This document shows, piece after piece, positions 54,961-64,000 of a stretch of DNA of 64,000 nt (positions within the stretch are counted from its first letter, which is position 1; every line of letters starts with the position of its first letter). Made by a program: the position numbers and the translations under genes. The stretch spans positions 1,302,001-1,366,000 of the forward strand of contig NZ_WKJP01000001.1 in the NCBI RefSeq assembly GCF_009674585.1, read 5' to 3'. Under the pieces are notes generated by a model. That model made no database searches, was not told where the DNA came from, and saw nothing but the letters and a program-made list of their open reading frames with translations. This DNA comes from Haloferax marinisediminis. GTDB lineage: Archaea; Halobacteriota; Halobacteria; Halobacteriales; Haloferacaceae.

Positions 54961-55792
54961 TGGTTGTCCGACACCCGGACGGTGAGGTTGATGCCGGACT
55001 CACTGGTGCGCTCGATGTCGCACGTGGAGGGGATGTGCCCTCGCTCCCTGCCCGGAATTCCGTCGCGGTGTGTCTAATCGATTGGTTACTCTCGGGTTAC
55101 TTAAATGTGGCTGCCAAATTAACGGGGTATTACGCCCTAAAAATTCACGTTTAATATACTGTTTATATGGAGTTTAAGTGGTGGAAATCAGTTCGATTTT
55201 TTGACAACTGGTTTTCTGTCTGACATGTGTGAATGAAATGACGTATTTCGAGGGAGAATCGCCGTCGGTAGAACGCGTCGAAGTTGTGTCGAGTCTGTCA
55301 TTGTTGAGCCAGTACAGTGTCTTTCGCCTGCCCACGCGCGAGGGAGCAAGTGGAGAACGTCGATAGAAATCAGGAGACCGACGGCGGCTGGCGAACGTAG
55401 TCCGACTCGCTCTGTCGAGTCACACCCCGGTCGAGTGGCAGCGCGGGCGCTCAGAAGTCAGTGTCGTCGAGAACGGGTTTGTCCCCGACGAATCGGGGAC
55501 GTCGTTCCTACCCAAGGTTGCGTGCGCACGCGCTTTATATTGAATCATTCACCACATAAATGCTTTGTGGGCTACATTCGGTTTTCAGGGCTTCTCGCTC
55601 ACGATTGTTACCGTTTCGGGAGCTTTCAATCACACAAAGTATTTACCGCGAAAGGTCAACATGTCCAACTGTACCCCTGCCCATGGAGGCATCTGTGAGT
55701 ACCTCGCCTCGGCCCGGGTTCATCCCCGGCTAGGTTACGTCCGAGGGTCGACGAAAACGATGTCCCCGACTGCAACACCCATCAAAACAACA
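54961..55792. other. Pilin/S-layer divergent intergenic region and S-layer leader
   Basis: About 830 bases without a convincing gene. An A+T-rich part (about 55,095-55,215) lies upstream of the pilins. Closer to the S-layer gene is the TATA-like TTTATAT at 55534-55540, and the transcript leader would be about 230 bases. The leader contains a hairpin (CCGGG at 55714-55718 with CCCGG at 55725-55729). Confidence 0.45.
55534..55540 (+). promoter_or_regulatory. Probable TATA box of the S-layer gene
   Basis: TTTATAT followed by an A+T-rich start region. A start site about 25 bases downstream (near 55,562) would give a leader of roughly 230 bases, unusual in haloarchaea, where most transcripts are leaderless. 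Confidence 0.4.
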
Positions 55793-58615
55793 ATGACACG
55801 CAATAAGCAAATTCGTGCAGTACTTCTCGCTGCGCTGATGGTCTTCTCGGTTTTCGCCGGGACCGTCGCGCTTTCGGGTAGTGCTGCCGCCGATGCTTCT
55901 GACATTAGCCTCAACGGTACCACGGCAGGTACCGCGGTTACTGTCGAAAAATCGGCATCCGGAAGTACAACAGTCTCCGCATCGGTTACTGACGGAGCAA
56001 CAGACGACGGCGCAAACGTCTACGTTTGGGTCGACATCAACAACAACGGTGTCCTCAACACGGGCGAACCTAACGCGTCCGCTACGAGTTCGGACGGTTC
56101 CACCGTTGACGTCGGCGACATCGACGTGAGCGACGTCTCGGATGGTACCTACGACGTCAACGCCATCGAGGCTGACTCGCTCGCTGCAGCCAACTCTGCT
56201 GACCCGTCCTCCGACACCGAGATCGACAATGGTCTCACCGTCCAGACGGCTGAAGGCCCGGAGATCTTCTCCGCGACGCACTTCACGTCGACTGACAACG
56301 GCGACGTCCTCGAACTCTCGTTCAGCGAGGAAGTCGACCTCTCTGGTGCGACCTTCACGGTCTACCAGGACGAGACTGACGTCACCAGCACTGTTGTCGA
56401 CTCTGCAGGCGTCATCGAGAACAACGCAAACGGTCAGGTCCTCATCCAGACGACCGACATCTACACTGGCGACATCGAAGTCAAGATCGAAGGTGTCACT
56501 GACACGTCCGGTAACGCCCTCGACGAAGGTCTCGACAGCGACGGTAACATCACCGTCGACGTCGCGACCGTCACGGTCGACACCAGTAACGCTGACAGCA
56601 CCACGAACGCCTACCAGGGCGAGAACGTCGTGCTGACGAACGGCGATGTCGACACCAACATCCAGATCGAATCTGACGAGAGTCAGGACGGAGATGAAGG
56701 CTTCTTCCGCGCCGGTTCCACCGGTTCGAGCTCCGAAGTCTTCGTGTTCAACACGACCACCCGCCAGACGGAGCGCTACAACGTCTCCATCGCTGGCACC
56801 GCAGCAGGTAAGGTTCAGGTCCGTGACCTCGGCCTCGACGTCACTGTCGACGACCTGAACGTCACTGACGAAGAAGTCATCGAAGGAACGGTCTCCGCCA
56901 ACGCGGGCGGCCGTGACATCGAAGTTCGCGTCATCGACGAAGATGACGACGAAGTCGAAACCGACAACCTCCCAATCTCGGCCACCACGAACGGCCAGGG
57001 TGAGTACGACTTCGAAATCGACGTACAAGAAGAAGACCTCGATGGTGGCGACTACACGCTCGAAGTCGTCGACCAGGCCTCCGGCGTCACCGTCGTCTCT
57101 GACACGGTCACCGTCCGAGAAGCCGAAGAAGGTCAGACCAACTTCGCCGAGAACGTCGTCACCGACCAGCGTGGTGACGTCGTGGCGATCCCTGTGACCC
57201 TCGATAGTACGGACTTCGCGACCGTCACCATCGGTACGGCAGACCAGGGTTACACCGCTAACGTCACCGTCGAAGACGGTAACGACGACGGCGAAGTCAT
57301 CGTCCTGTTCGACACCTCGAAGTCGACGCTCAGCGGCGACAGCTCGACGACCGTCAACCAGGTCTTCGACGTTGACGACAGCGACGACGACGTCGTGACT
57401 GTGACGGAAGACTCTGCGAGCTCCTCTGGAGTCACGCAGGCTACGTCCGACCTCATCGACGCCGGTGACTACGACCTCGAAGTTACGGCCGGTAAGGACT
57501 CCTCTGCTAACGCAGAGAACGTCGCAACCCTCGTCCTCGAAGAGGGTGGCGTCGAATCCGTCAACGTCTGGACGCTTCCGCAGTCCGAGAGCGTCGGTGA
57601 CATCGACGACGTCACTGAGGCAATCGAGGACGGCAACCTGACGCAGACCGACAGTGTCGCGTTCGGTGACAAGGTCGTTCTCCAGATCACGGCGGGCGGC
57701 CTCGAAGGTACGCTCGACGCTCAGGGCGACGAGACCATCACGCAGAAGTTCTTCAACGGTTCCTACGAAGATCAGGTCTACGTGCTCACGGTCAACCAGA
57801 CCGCACCTGGCCCGAACCGCGACCCCAAGATCCTCAACCTGTCCGGCGACAGCACCACCTCGGTGCTCGCTGACAGCGACAACGACACCTACTTCGTTGT
57901 CTTCGACTCTGAAGACGTCACTGCGGTCCGTGACGAGAACGACAACGGTATCGTCGACGATGAGGACACCACGTCCGCAGCACCGGAAGACGACGACGCG
58001 TGGGACGTCAACTTCACGATGAAGGAAGACACGCTCAACGACGCTGTTGCGCTCGTTGACGACGACTCCTCCGCACAGACGGCCTACGAGAACGTCGAAG
58101 GTGAACACGACACCGACGCTGACCCGATCAACGTCACGAACGCCGAAGATCAGGTCATCTCCGGTACGTCGACCACCGCACCTGGTACGGAAATCACCGT
58201 CCGCATCCGCTCGGCCGGTGACACCCAGCCACGCTTCCTGAAGACGGCGACGGTCTTCGTGTCCGAGAACGGCACGTGGGACGCTTCGTTCGACTTCAGC
58301 GAGCAGAACCTCGGTGACACCTTCACGGTCGACGTCGAAGGTGGCGCTGCTGACGATGTCGAAGACATCGACGGCAACGTCGTCGAATCCGTCGGCGAAG
58401 AGGAAACGACGACCGAGGAGACCACCGAAGAGACGACAACTGAGGAGACCACCGAAGAGACGACGACTGAGGCAACCACGACTGAAGAGGAGACTACCAC
58501 GGAAGCCCAGACGACTGAGGAGACCGCCACGGAATCCCAGACGCCTGGCTTCGGTGTCATCGTCGCCCTCGTGGCCCTCGTCGCCGCTGCGCTCCTCGCA
58601 ATCCGTCGCGACTAA
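55793..58615 (+). CDS. S-layer cell surface glycoprotein (PGF-CTERM)
   Basis: A 940-residue exported protein. The signal peptide MTRNKQIRAVLLAALMVFSV followed by FAGTVALSGSAAA matches haloarchaeal S-layer precursors. The mature part consists of repeated beta-rich, Asp/Thr-rich Ig-like domains with N-glycosylation sequons. Near the C-terminus is a Thr/Glu-rich, probably O-glycosylated spacer (about 868-910). The end TPGFGVIVALVALVAAALLA and RRD is a PGF-CTERM signal, processed and lipid-anchored by archaeosortase ArtA. An in-frame ATG at 55760 would add 11 residues; 55793 fits the family signal peptide. It forms the cell's outer lattice and is the probable receptor for pleolipovirus spikes. 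Confidence 0.88.
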   Translation: MTRNKQIRAVLLAALMVFSVFAGTVALSGSAAADASDISLNGTTAGTAVTVEKSASGSTTVSASVTDGATDDGANVYVWVDINNNGVLNTGEPNASATSSDGSTVDVGDIDVSDVSDGTYDVNAIEADSLAAANSADPSSDTEIDNGLTVQTAEGPEIFSATHFTSTDNGDVLELSFSEEVDLSGATFTVYQDETDVTSTVVDSAGVIENNANGQVLIQTTDIYTGDIEVKIEGVTDTSGNALDEGLDSDGNITVDVATVTVDTSNADSTTNAYQGENVVLTNGDVDTNIQIESDESQDGDEGFFRAGSTGSSSEVFVFNTTTRQTERYNVSIAGTAAGKVQVRDLGLDVTVDDLNVTDEEVIEGTVSANAGGRDIEVRVIDEDDDEVETDNLPISATTNGQGEYDFEIDVQEEDLDGGDYTLEVVDQASGVTVVSDTVTVREAEEGQTNFAENVVTDQRGDVVAIPVTLDSTDFATVTIGTADQGYTANVTVEDGNDDGEVIVLFDTSKSTLSGDSSTTVNQVFDVDDSDDDVVTVTEDSASSSGVTQATSDLIDAGDYDLEVTAGKDSSANAENVATLVLEEGGVESVNVWTLPQSESVGDIDDVTEAIEDGNLTQTDSVAFGDKVVLQITAGGLEGTLDAQGDETITQKFFNGSYEDQVYVLTVNQTAPGPNRDPKILNLSGDSTTSVLADSDNDTYFVVFDSEDVTAVRDENDNGIVDDEDTTSAAPEDDDAWDVNFTMKEDTLNDAVALVDDDSSAQTAYENVEGEHDTDADPINVTNAEDQVISGTSTTAPGTEITVRIRSAGDTQPRFLKTATVFVSENGTWDASFDFSEQNLGDTFTVDVEGGAADDVEDIDGNVVESVGEEETTTEETTEETTTEETTEETTTEATTTEEETTTEAQTTEETATESQTPGFGVIVALVALVAAALLAIRRD

Positions 58616-58632
58616 CGACCGCTAACTAACTA

Positions 58633-58647
58633 CCGGGACGTTCCCGG
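58633..58647 (+). terminator. Hairpin terminator after the S-layer gene
   Basis: CCGGGA and TCCCGG flank a three-base loop, starting 18 bases after the stop codon and followed by a pyrimidine-rich CCCCCTTTCC stretch. It is a plausible transcription terminator or mRNA-stabilising hairpin for the abundant S-layer message. Confidence 0.55.
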
Positions 58648-59328
58648 CCCCCTTTCCATTCTTTCGACGCTGTCCGGTGAGCGACAGCGCTCTCGCCTGT
58701 CAGTGTACCTCGTGGACAGCGAGCGTCTTCGTGACGCACTGTCTCCCAAGAGCCACGAGTGAGTGCATCGTATGTCGGTCAGCTCTGCTGGCGACGACGA
58801 CAGTCACAGGCAGACGACACCGTGGACGAACCCACGGGAACGACGTGGCGACATAGTGAACATACGCGTCTGTTTCTGCTGTCGAACTCCCAAACGTCAG
58901 CACCGGCGCGTCAGTAACACGCGCTGACTACGCCGCCACCCACCACGCTGACAGCCAGTGTTCTGCCTCGATGTGTTTGGAGTGACGAGACTGACGTGTG
59001 AGCAGAGACACCAACTCGCTGAGGTCGTGTACGAGTGTGGAGTACGACGACGTTCAGAAGGTAGCCAGTCCGTCGCGGAGTAACTCACGACGATGTACGT
59101 TCTGTGAGGGATGCTGATAGGACCCCGACGAGAGACGAGCAAGCACGAGAGCAATGACGCGACCCGCCGGTAGGGTGGAGTGCTGCTGCCCACTGGAGAC
59201 ACACTTGGACGTCGCTCACTGGCGGCGCTACCCAGTCGAGGATGCGTCGAGAAATGAAGTGAGAGCGGAGAGAGAAAAGAGACGGTCGTGTGCCCGGTCA
59301 GACGACCGGGGTGTTGGTCACGCCGTCG
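58648..59328. other. Intergenic region without a visible gene
   Basis: About 680 bases between the convergent S-layer and ribonucleotide reductase genes. Open frames exist on both strands but have arginine-rich, atypical composition. I see nothing I can support in it. Confidence 0.4.
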
Positions 59329-62300
59329 TTAGCACTCGGACCAGCCGCAGTTCTGGCAGGTCTTACAGCCCTCGGAGTAGTAGAGGTTCATCTCTCCACA
59401 CTCGGGACATTCCGGGCTCTCGCCGGCAGCCAGCAGGTCTGCAGTGGCGTCTTCTTTCGGTGCAGACGTGTCGTCGCTACCGGCGTCGACGGCGATGCCG
59501 CCGTCGGTGTCGGTGCTGTCGGCCTCGGCGGCCTCGGCTTCGACTTCGGTCAGGTTCTTCTGACGTGGGTAGCCCTTGTCGATGTCGCCGTTGAGGTAAC
59601 GGCGCATCGCGGTGCCGATTGCGTCCGGGATGGAGTTGATCTGTTCACCCTTGTCCCACGCAACCTTCGGGCTCCGGATGCCCTTCAGTTCGTTCGCAAT
59701 CTCCTCGGGGTCGACGCCCGAGCGGAGCGACGTGGAGACAGTCTTGGCGAGCGCCTCGGTGAAGGATGCGGTGAAGCCACCGGAGTTGCCGATGTTGGCG
59801 AACAGCTCGAACGGTTCGCCGTTCTCGTCTTCGTTGATGTTGACGTAGAGCTTCCCGTAGCCGGTGTCGATGCGCTGGGTGACGCCGTAGAGCACGTCCG
59901 GACGCGGACGCTTCTTGCCGACCTCGCTGGGCGAGTCGGCGAAGGCGAGTTCGAGTTCGCCGCCGATGAGGTCGGCGACTTCCTCAGATTCGAGGAACGC
60001 CGAAACGTCGCCGAACACGTCGCGAATCTGCGAGACGATGGCCTCGGCGGCCTCTTCGTCGTCGGAGAACTCGGTGTTCTTCGCGCGCGTCGTGAGGACC
60101 TGCTTCGAGCGCGTGCCGTCGCGGTAGACGGTGACGCCCTTGCCGCCGTGGTCGTAGATGTAGCGGTAGACTTCGTCCATGTCCTCTTTCGAGGCACTGT
60201 TCGGGAAGTTACACGTCTTGGAGATGGCGGAGTCGACTCCTTTCTGGAGCGCACACTGAACGCTCGCGTGTTCGAGGCCGGTCAGGTCGGCCGTGACGAC
60301 GAACAGTTCGGAGATGGCGTCCGGAACGGACGACAGCGAGGAGACGCCGTCGAACTCGTTGTTCGCCATCTGGTCTTGTGCTTCGCGCTTGACGGCCTCG
60401 ACGTCGATGTCGTTGGCCTCCAGCACGCGGAGGAAGTAGTCGTCGAACTCGACGAGCATCTCGTCGCCCTGCACGTCGTCGGAGACGTTCTTGTAGTAGG
60501 CGACGTTGTAGATGGGCTCACAGCCACCGGTGGTGTTCGACACCATCGAGGTGGTGCCCGTCGGGGCGATGGTCGTCGTGTTGTGGTTGCGGATGGGGAA
60601 GCCGTCTTCCCAGTCGTCCGCAGACTGGCCGGTGTGGTGTTCGAACCACTCGCGGTACTCGGTCGGGTTGGCGTACTTGGACTCAGACCACGCCTCGAAC
60701 GACCCGCGCTCTTCGGCGAGTTCGTGGGAGGCCCACTTGGACTGGTGGTTGATGTGGGTCATGAGCTGCTGCGCGATCTCGTTACCCTCGTCGGAGCCGT
60801 AGCGGACGCCGAGCTGGATGTAGAGTTGCGCGAGGCCCATGATGCCGAGGCCAATCTTCCGGAGTTCGCGGACCTTCTCTTCGATCTTCTCGACCGGGAA
60901 GTCCGACATCGTGACGACGTTCTCGAGGAAGCGCGTCCCGTTCTCGATGCGGTGGTCGAACTCGTCCCAGTCGACGGCGTCTTCGAGGAAGGCGTCGACG
61001 GCGGCCGACAGGTCGTCGTACTCGTCACCGTGCTGGTCGTACCAGACGCGCCAGTCGGGTGCGTCGAGGTCGACGAGCGTCGAGAGGTTGATGTGACCGA
61101 GGTTACACGCCTCGTACTCTTCGAGTGGCTGTTCGCCACACGGGTTCGTCGCGAGGATGCGGTGGTCGGGGTGCTTCTCGACGTCGAAGGAGTGTTCCTT
61201 GTTCGCGCGCTCGAGGTAGACGACACCAGGTTCGCCGTTCTCCCACGCGCCGTCGATAATCTGGTCCCAGAGCTTGTCGGCGGGGACCGAGAGCACCTCG
61301 CCGACCTCGACGTACTCGCCGAGACCGAACAGGTCGTAGATCTCCTTGGTCTCCGGCGTCGCGATGTGCGGCTCTTCCGTTCGGGGGTTCGTGAAGACGA
61401 ACTCCTCGTCGTTGTAGAGCGCCTCCATGAAGTCGTCGGTGATACCGACGGAGATGTTGAAGTTCGAGAGGTGACCTTCGACGGCGTTACGGAGGTGCTT
61501 GGGGACACGGCCGTCCTCGTCGATGAGTTCACGCGCCTCTTCGAGCGCGTCGGCGAACTTCGTGTGCGTGAAGTCGTCAGGGTCGTTCAGGCGGAGCGTG
61601 TGCGCGAGCGAGACGTCCTTGTTCTTCGCGTGGAGGAACTGGATGACGTCGGGGTGAGAGACGCGCATGACACCCATCTGAGCGCCACGACGGGCACCAC
61701 CCTGGGCGATGGTCTCACACATCTGGTCGAACGTCCGCATGAACGTGATGGGGCCGGAGGCGATGCCGCCGGTGGAGCCGACTGCGTCGCCGTAGGGGCG
61801 GAGTTTCCAGAAGGCGTAGCCCATGCCACCGCCGGACTGGAAGACCTCTGCGGCCTCCTTCGCGGTCTGGTGGATGTCGGTGATGTCGTCACCGGGCGAG
61901 TCGACGAAACACGCCGAGAGCTGCTGGAGTTCGTCGCCAGCGTTCATCAGCGTCGGCGAGTTCGGCATGAACGAGAGCTGTTCCATCATGTCCTGGAACG
62001 TCTCGCGCTTTTCGACGACGACGTCGCGAATCTCATCGGGGAGTTCGGGGACGAGCGTGTCGTAGGCGAACTTGTTGACGTTGTAGATAGAGAGGGTCGC
62101 CTCGGCGTCCGTGTCGTCGGCGGTGACGCCTTTCCCGAAGACTTCTTCGGCGAGTTCGTCACGTCGTGGGTGGTCGCGCTTGATGAGGTCCGGCGTGACC
62201 GTAATCTCGACGTCTCGCTGTTCGGCCTCGAAGACGGCCTCGGCGAGCGCGATGTTCTTCGCGACGCGTGGGAAGAGGTCCTCTTGCGTCTCGACGAGGT

Positions 62301-62442
62301 CGCCGTTGGCGTCCTTGCGAAGATACCGCGCGGGCAGGATGTTGTTGTAGGCGTTTCCGGTCATCCGCTCCGCGAGCGTCTCGCCTTCGGTCCGTTTGAC
62401 CGGCAGGACGAGTTCGTCCGTGGAGAGTTCTGCGTCGCTCAT
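59329..62442 (-). CDS. nrdJ: Adenosylcobalamin-dependent ribonucleotide reductase (class II)
   Basis: A 1037-residue enzyme that makes deoxyribonucleotides using a B12-generated radical. It contains the active-site regions LSACFVDSPGDDITDIHQTA and GGGMGYAFWKLRPYGD, the NPCGEQPLEEYEACNLGHIN segment and the TGTTSMVSNTTGGCEPIYN strand. The C-terminus has a zinc/redox cysteine tail (CPECGEMNLYYSEGCKTC). The start at 62442 is chosen because GGGAGGT lies about eight bases upstream; an ATG 36 bases earlier is in frame. The gene is long because of haloarchaeal insertions. Confidence 0.92.
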   Translation of the reverse strand: MSDAELSTDELVLPVKRTEGETLAERMTGNAYNNILPARYLRKDANGDLVETQEDLFPRVAKNIALAEAVFEAEQRDVEITVTPDLIKRDHPRRDELAEEVFGKGVTADDTDAEATLSIYNVNKFAYDTLVPELPDEIRDVVVEKRETFQDMMEQLSFMPNSPTLMNAGDELQQLSACFVDSPGDDITDIHQTAKEAAEVFQSGGGMGYAFWKLRPYGDAVGSTGGIASGPITFMRTFDQMCETIAQGGARRGAQMGVMRVSHPDVIQFLHAKNKDVSLAHTLRLNDPDDFTHTKFADALEEARELIDEDGRVPKHLRNAVEGHLSNFNISVGITDDFMEALYNDEEFVFTNPRTEEPHIATPETKEIYDLFGLGEYVEVGEVLSVPADKLWDQIIDGAWENGEPGVVYLERANKEHSFDVEKHPDHRILATNPCGEQPLEEYEACNLGHINLSTLVDLDAPDWRVWYDQHGDEYDDLSAAVDAFLEDAVDWDEFDHRIENGTRFLENVVTMSDFPVEKIEEKVRELRKIGLGIMGLAQLYIQLGVRYGSDEGNEIAQQLMTHINHQSKWASHELAEERGSFEAWSESKYANPTEYREWFEHHTGQSADDWEDGFPIRNHNTTTIAPTGTTSMVSNTTGGCEPIYNVAYYKNVSDDVQGDEMLVEFDDYFLRVLEANDIDVEAVKREAQDQMANNEFDGVSSLSSVPDAISELFVVTADLTGLEHASVQCALQKGVDSAISKTCNFPNSASKEDMDEVYRYIYDHGGKGVTVYRDGTRSKQVLTTRAKNTEFSDDEEAAEAIVSQIRDVFGDVSAFLESEEVADLIGGELELAFADSPSEVGKKRPRPDVLYGVTQRIDTGYGKLYVNINEDENGEPFELFANIGNSGGFTASFTEALAKTVSTSLRSGVDPEEIANELKGIRSPKVAWDKGEQINSIPDAIGTAMRRYLNGDIDKGYPRQKNLTEVEAEAAEADSTDTDGGIAVDAGSDDTSAPKEDATADLLAAGESPECPECGEMNLYYSEGCKTCQNCGWSEC

Positions 62443-62978
62443 CTTACTGTACCTCCCGCCCGAAGCGTGTTCGGGCATCGGCGTGTCGTGGACTGCGTGA
62501 AATTCCGCTCATTGTGACGATATTGGTGTGTGGGGCGTGGTCGGTTAAGGCTTCGGACTCCGGGGCGTTTCACCCCCGAAACTATCACATTTAGTGCAAG
62601 TATGTGGAGGTCGAGACGCCGGGCCCGAAACGCACAGGTTTCCTAGAGGTGAGCAGACCACATAACGGTAGCCAGAGCGGAGTGGAAGTAAAATAACGAG
62701 GCAGATAATCGCCATACTGCGGCAGGATATGCAGTAGAATGTGAGGGGGGCCAATCGGTGTCTGACACTGTCACATGGGGGATGTATCGAACTGCGGTGG
62801 AGAATATAAAAGAATCCACGACTGACGCAACGACAAGAACTATCAGTATTCATATGTACTGAAAATCGCCGCTTAAGAGGGCGCTGAATTCGACCGTTTC
62901 GGGCAGTGGAACGCCCCCGAAAACGGTGGGTGGTATCGTGCCGCAAACTTATTCGCCTCGCCGGTGTCATATCCGACT
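62443..62978. other. Upstream region of nrdJ, no visible gene
   Basis: About 540 bases. It carries the nrdJ promoter side and, on the plus strand near 62,806, a good TATA-like TATAAAAG with no obvious reading frame after it. A small RNA or an unseen short gene starting near 62,830-62,840 is possible but not supported further. Confidence 0.35.
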
Positions 62979-63190
62979 ATGGTACTTTCCCCCTCACTCT
63001 CGTACCGCTGCAGTTCGGTGAGTTCTTCGCAGGGCCACTCGGGCAGATTCTGCTGGTGCTCATCGCGATTGCCATCGTCATCGTCGTCGGCCGGATGGTG
63101 TTGAAAATTGCGTGGCGACTCGTGACGATTGCCGCACTCATCATCGCCGTGTTGCTCTTGCTGTCGTTCTTCGGAATCAACGTCATCTGA
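62979..63190 (+). pseudogene. Small membrane protein, frameshifted in a C run
   Basis: The ATG at 62979 gives MVLSP and then leaves the frame of a clear membrane protein. Adding one C to the C5 run at 62989-62993 yields a 70-residue protein, MVLSPLTLVPLQFGEFFAGP and onward, with one long membrane segment (LLVLIAIAIVIVVGRMVL) and a second near the C-terminus (IIAVLLLLSFF). The restored product resembles small haloarchaeal membrane proteins. A promoter-like CTTATT lies about 30 bases upstream. It is likely a sequencing error. Confidence 0.6.
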
Positions 63191-63238
63191 CGACCGAAGA
63201 ACGACGCGCGACGGCCGTTTCGTCGTCACCGACGTCAG

Positions 63239-63853
63239 TTATACAACGTCGAATCCAGCGACCGCTGAGAGAAAGTTTCTGACGACGCCGTGTCCCGACC
63301 CCGTGAGGACGCTCTCCGGGTGGAACTGGACACACTCGATAGGATACTCGCGGTGACGAACGCCCATCACGAGTGATTCGCCGTCGTGGTCCGTCGTCGC
63401 CGACACGTCGAAACAGTCGGGCACTTCGGTGGCGACGAGTGAGTGGTACCGACCGGCGGGGAACCCCGCTTCGAGGTCAGTGAAAACACCCTGCCCGTCG
63501 TGGTCGATGGGGAACGCCTTACCGTGAATCGGTGCTGGCGCGTGGCCAATCGTCCCGCCGTAGGCGTAGACTGCCGCTTCGAGACCGAGACAGACACCGA
63601 GCGTCGGAATCTCGGTCGAGAGTTCCGTGAGTACGTCGGTCGTCACACCCACGTCGCGGTCGTTCTTCGGATGCCCCGGTCCCGGGGAGATGACGAGGGC
63701 GTCGGGGTCGAGGGAACGAATCTCGTCGAGTGTAGCCGTGTTCTTCAGCACCTCGATGTCGAGCGGTTCGCCGTTCACGGTCTGTTCGGAGAAGTACTCC
63801 ACGAGGTTGTACGTGAACGAGTCGAAGTTGTCGACGATGACGAGCCGAGTCAT
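63239..63853 (-). CDS. trpG: Anthranilate synthase component II (glutamine amidotransferase)
   Basis: A 204-residue class I glutamine amidotransferase that supplies ammonia to TrpE for anthranilate synthesis. The nucleophile is Cys88 in LGVCLGLEA, where most relatives have GHQ after the Cys-Leu-Gly, and the rest of the triad is His178 and Glu180 in QFHPES. The oxyanion region SPGPGHP is at 56-62. Its ATG overlaps the trpE stop (ATGA). The role could be shared with PabA in folate synthesis; the trpE partner favours tryptophan. Confidence 0.88.
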   Translation of the reverse strand: MTRLVIVDNFDSFTYNLVEYFSEQTVNGEPLDIEVLKNTATLDEIRSLDPDALVISPGPGHPKNDRDVGVTTDVLTELSTEIPTLGVCLGLEAAVYAYGGTIGHAPAPIHGKAFPIDHDGQGVFTDLEAGFPAGRYHSLVATEVPDCFDVSATTDHDGESLVMGVRHREYPIECVQFHPESVLTGSGHGVVRNFLSAVAGFDVV

Positions 63854-64000
63854 CGAGACACCTCCCGTGGCTCGTACTCGATTCGACGGATGGCGTCGAG
63901 GACGCCGCCCATCTTCTGTTCGGTCTCGTCGTACTCCGAGGCGGGATCAGAGTCGGCGACGATACCCGCGCCCGCGCGGACGGTAATCTCGTCTTCGTGG
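63850..64000 (-). CDS. trpE: C-terminus of anthranilate synthase component I (partial)
   Basis: The last 49 codons run off the right edge: HEDEITVRAGAGIVADSDPA then SEYDETEQKMGG. GAGIVADSDP is the chorismate-binding signature shared by TrpE and PabB. It overlaps trpG by four bases, so the two form one operon read from the right. Confidence 0.85.
   Translation of the reverse strand, partial: HEDEITVRAGAGIVADSDPASEYDETEQKMGGVLDAIRRIEYEPREVSR

Noticed and set aside
55711-55740. T-arm-like hairpin in the S-layer leader, considered as a tRNA
   Set aside because: No acceptor stem, anticodon arm or D-arm can be folded around it, and the loop is six rather than seven bases. It is only a hairpin in the leader.
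59290-62517. 1075-codon plus-strand frame over nrdJ
   Set aside because: Antisense shadow of the ribonucleotide reductase gene, which has clear active-site motifs on the minus strand.
62443-62640. Cobalamin riboswitch upstream of the B12-dependent reductase
   Set aside because: No B12-box-like sequence was seen, and such riboswitches are rare in archaea.
62545-62970. 141-codon minus-strand frame upstream of nrdJ
   Set aside because: Composition is Arg/Ser/Cys-rich and unlike haloarchaeal proteins; it covers promoter-like sequence.
1-64000. CRISPR arrays, rRNA and tRNA genes, transposase genes
   Set aside because: I looked for regularly spaced repeats, rRNA-like and tRNA-like sequence and transposase motifs and saw none. 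The only recombinase is the integrase at 41878.

Overview
The window is haloarchaeal DNA, most likely from the Haloferacaceae (Haloferax-like). The supporting signs are high GC, acidic proteins, archaeal RFC large subunit and HMG-CoA synthase, Tat-dependent lipoproteins, type IV pilins with the haloarchaeal H-domain, a PGF-CTERM S-layer glycoprotein, many leaderless genes with a TATA box about 25-30 bases before the ATG, and ATGA/GTGA gene overlaps. From memory, the order HMG-CoA synthase, RFC, malic enzyme, pilins, B12-dependent ribonucleotide reductase, trpG/trpE resembles the Haloferax volcanii chromosome; I could not check this.

Layout. 1-30.9 kb is core chromosome: a Tat substrate (partial), NYN nuclease-like protein, TatD-like hydrolase, pilin-like surface proteins, HMG-CoA synthase, regulators, acetyltransferases, an MFS transporter, membrane proteins, a broken serine hydrolase, RFC large subunit, alcohol dehydrogenase, a polar amino-acid ABC transporter, heme A synthase, an M24-like protein, a malic enzyme/PTA fusion, a TauE-like exporter and RNase HI. 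31-37.3 kb is a five-gene peptide ABC transporter operon. 37.4-41.3 kb holds a DMT transporter, an aldo-keto reductase and small genes.

41.8-53.8 kb is an integrated pleolipovirus-like element of about 12 kb. It sits inside a type IV pilin gene: the 3' part is at 41.3-41.8 kb and the 5' part at 53.76-53.82 kb. It carries an SNJ2-type integration module (tyrosine integrase, small zinc-finger protein, PhiH1-repressor-like winged helix), a virion module (spike, membrane-anchored protein, conserved ORF, VP8-like ATPase), a nuclease-like gene, a low-GC three-gene cargo of unknown function (48.4-51.2 kb), a probable origin region, and a four-gene replication operon with overlapping micro-genes. Joining its two ends recreates an attP with a perfect 7-bp inverted repeat around the core, which supports the boundaries. 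The cargo operon is the best candidate for an undescribed system.

53.9-64 kb continues the chromosome: two more pilins, an S-layer glycoprotein with a long leader, class II ribonucleotide reductase, a small membrane protein, and the trpG/trpE end. Four genes appear broken by one missing base each, three of them in C runs and one in a G pair. Each gives a full-length product when the base is restored, which points to homopolymer sequencing errors or very recent mutations.
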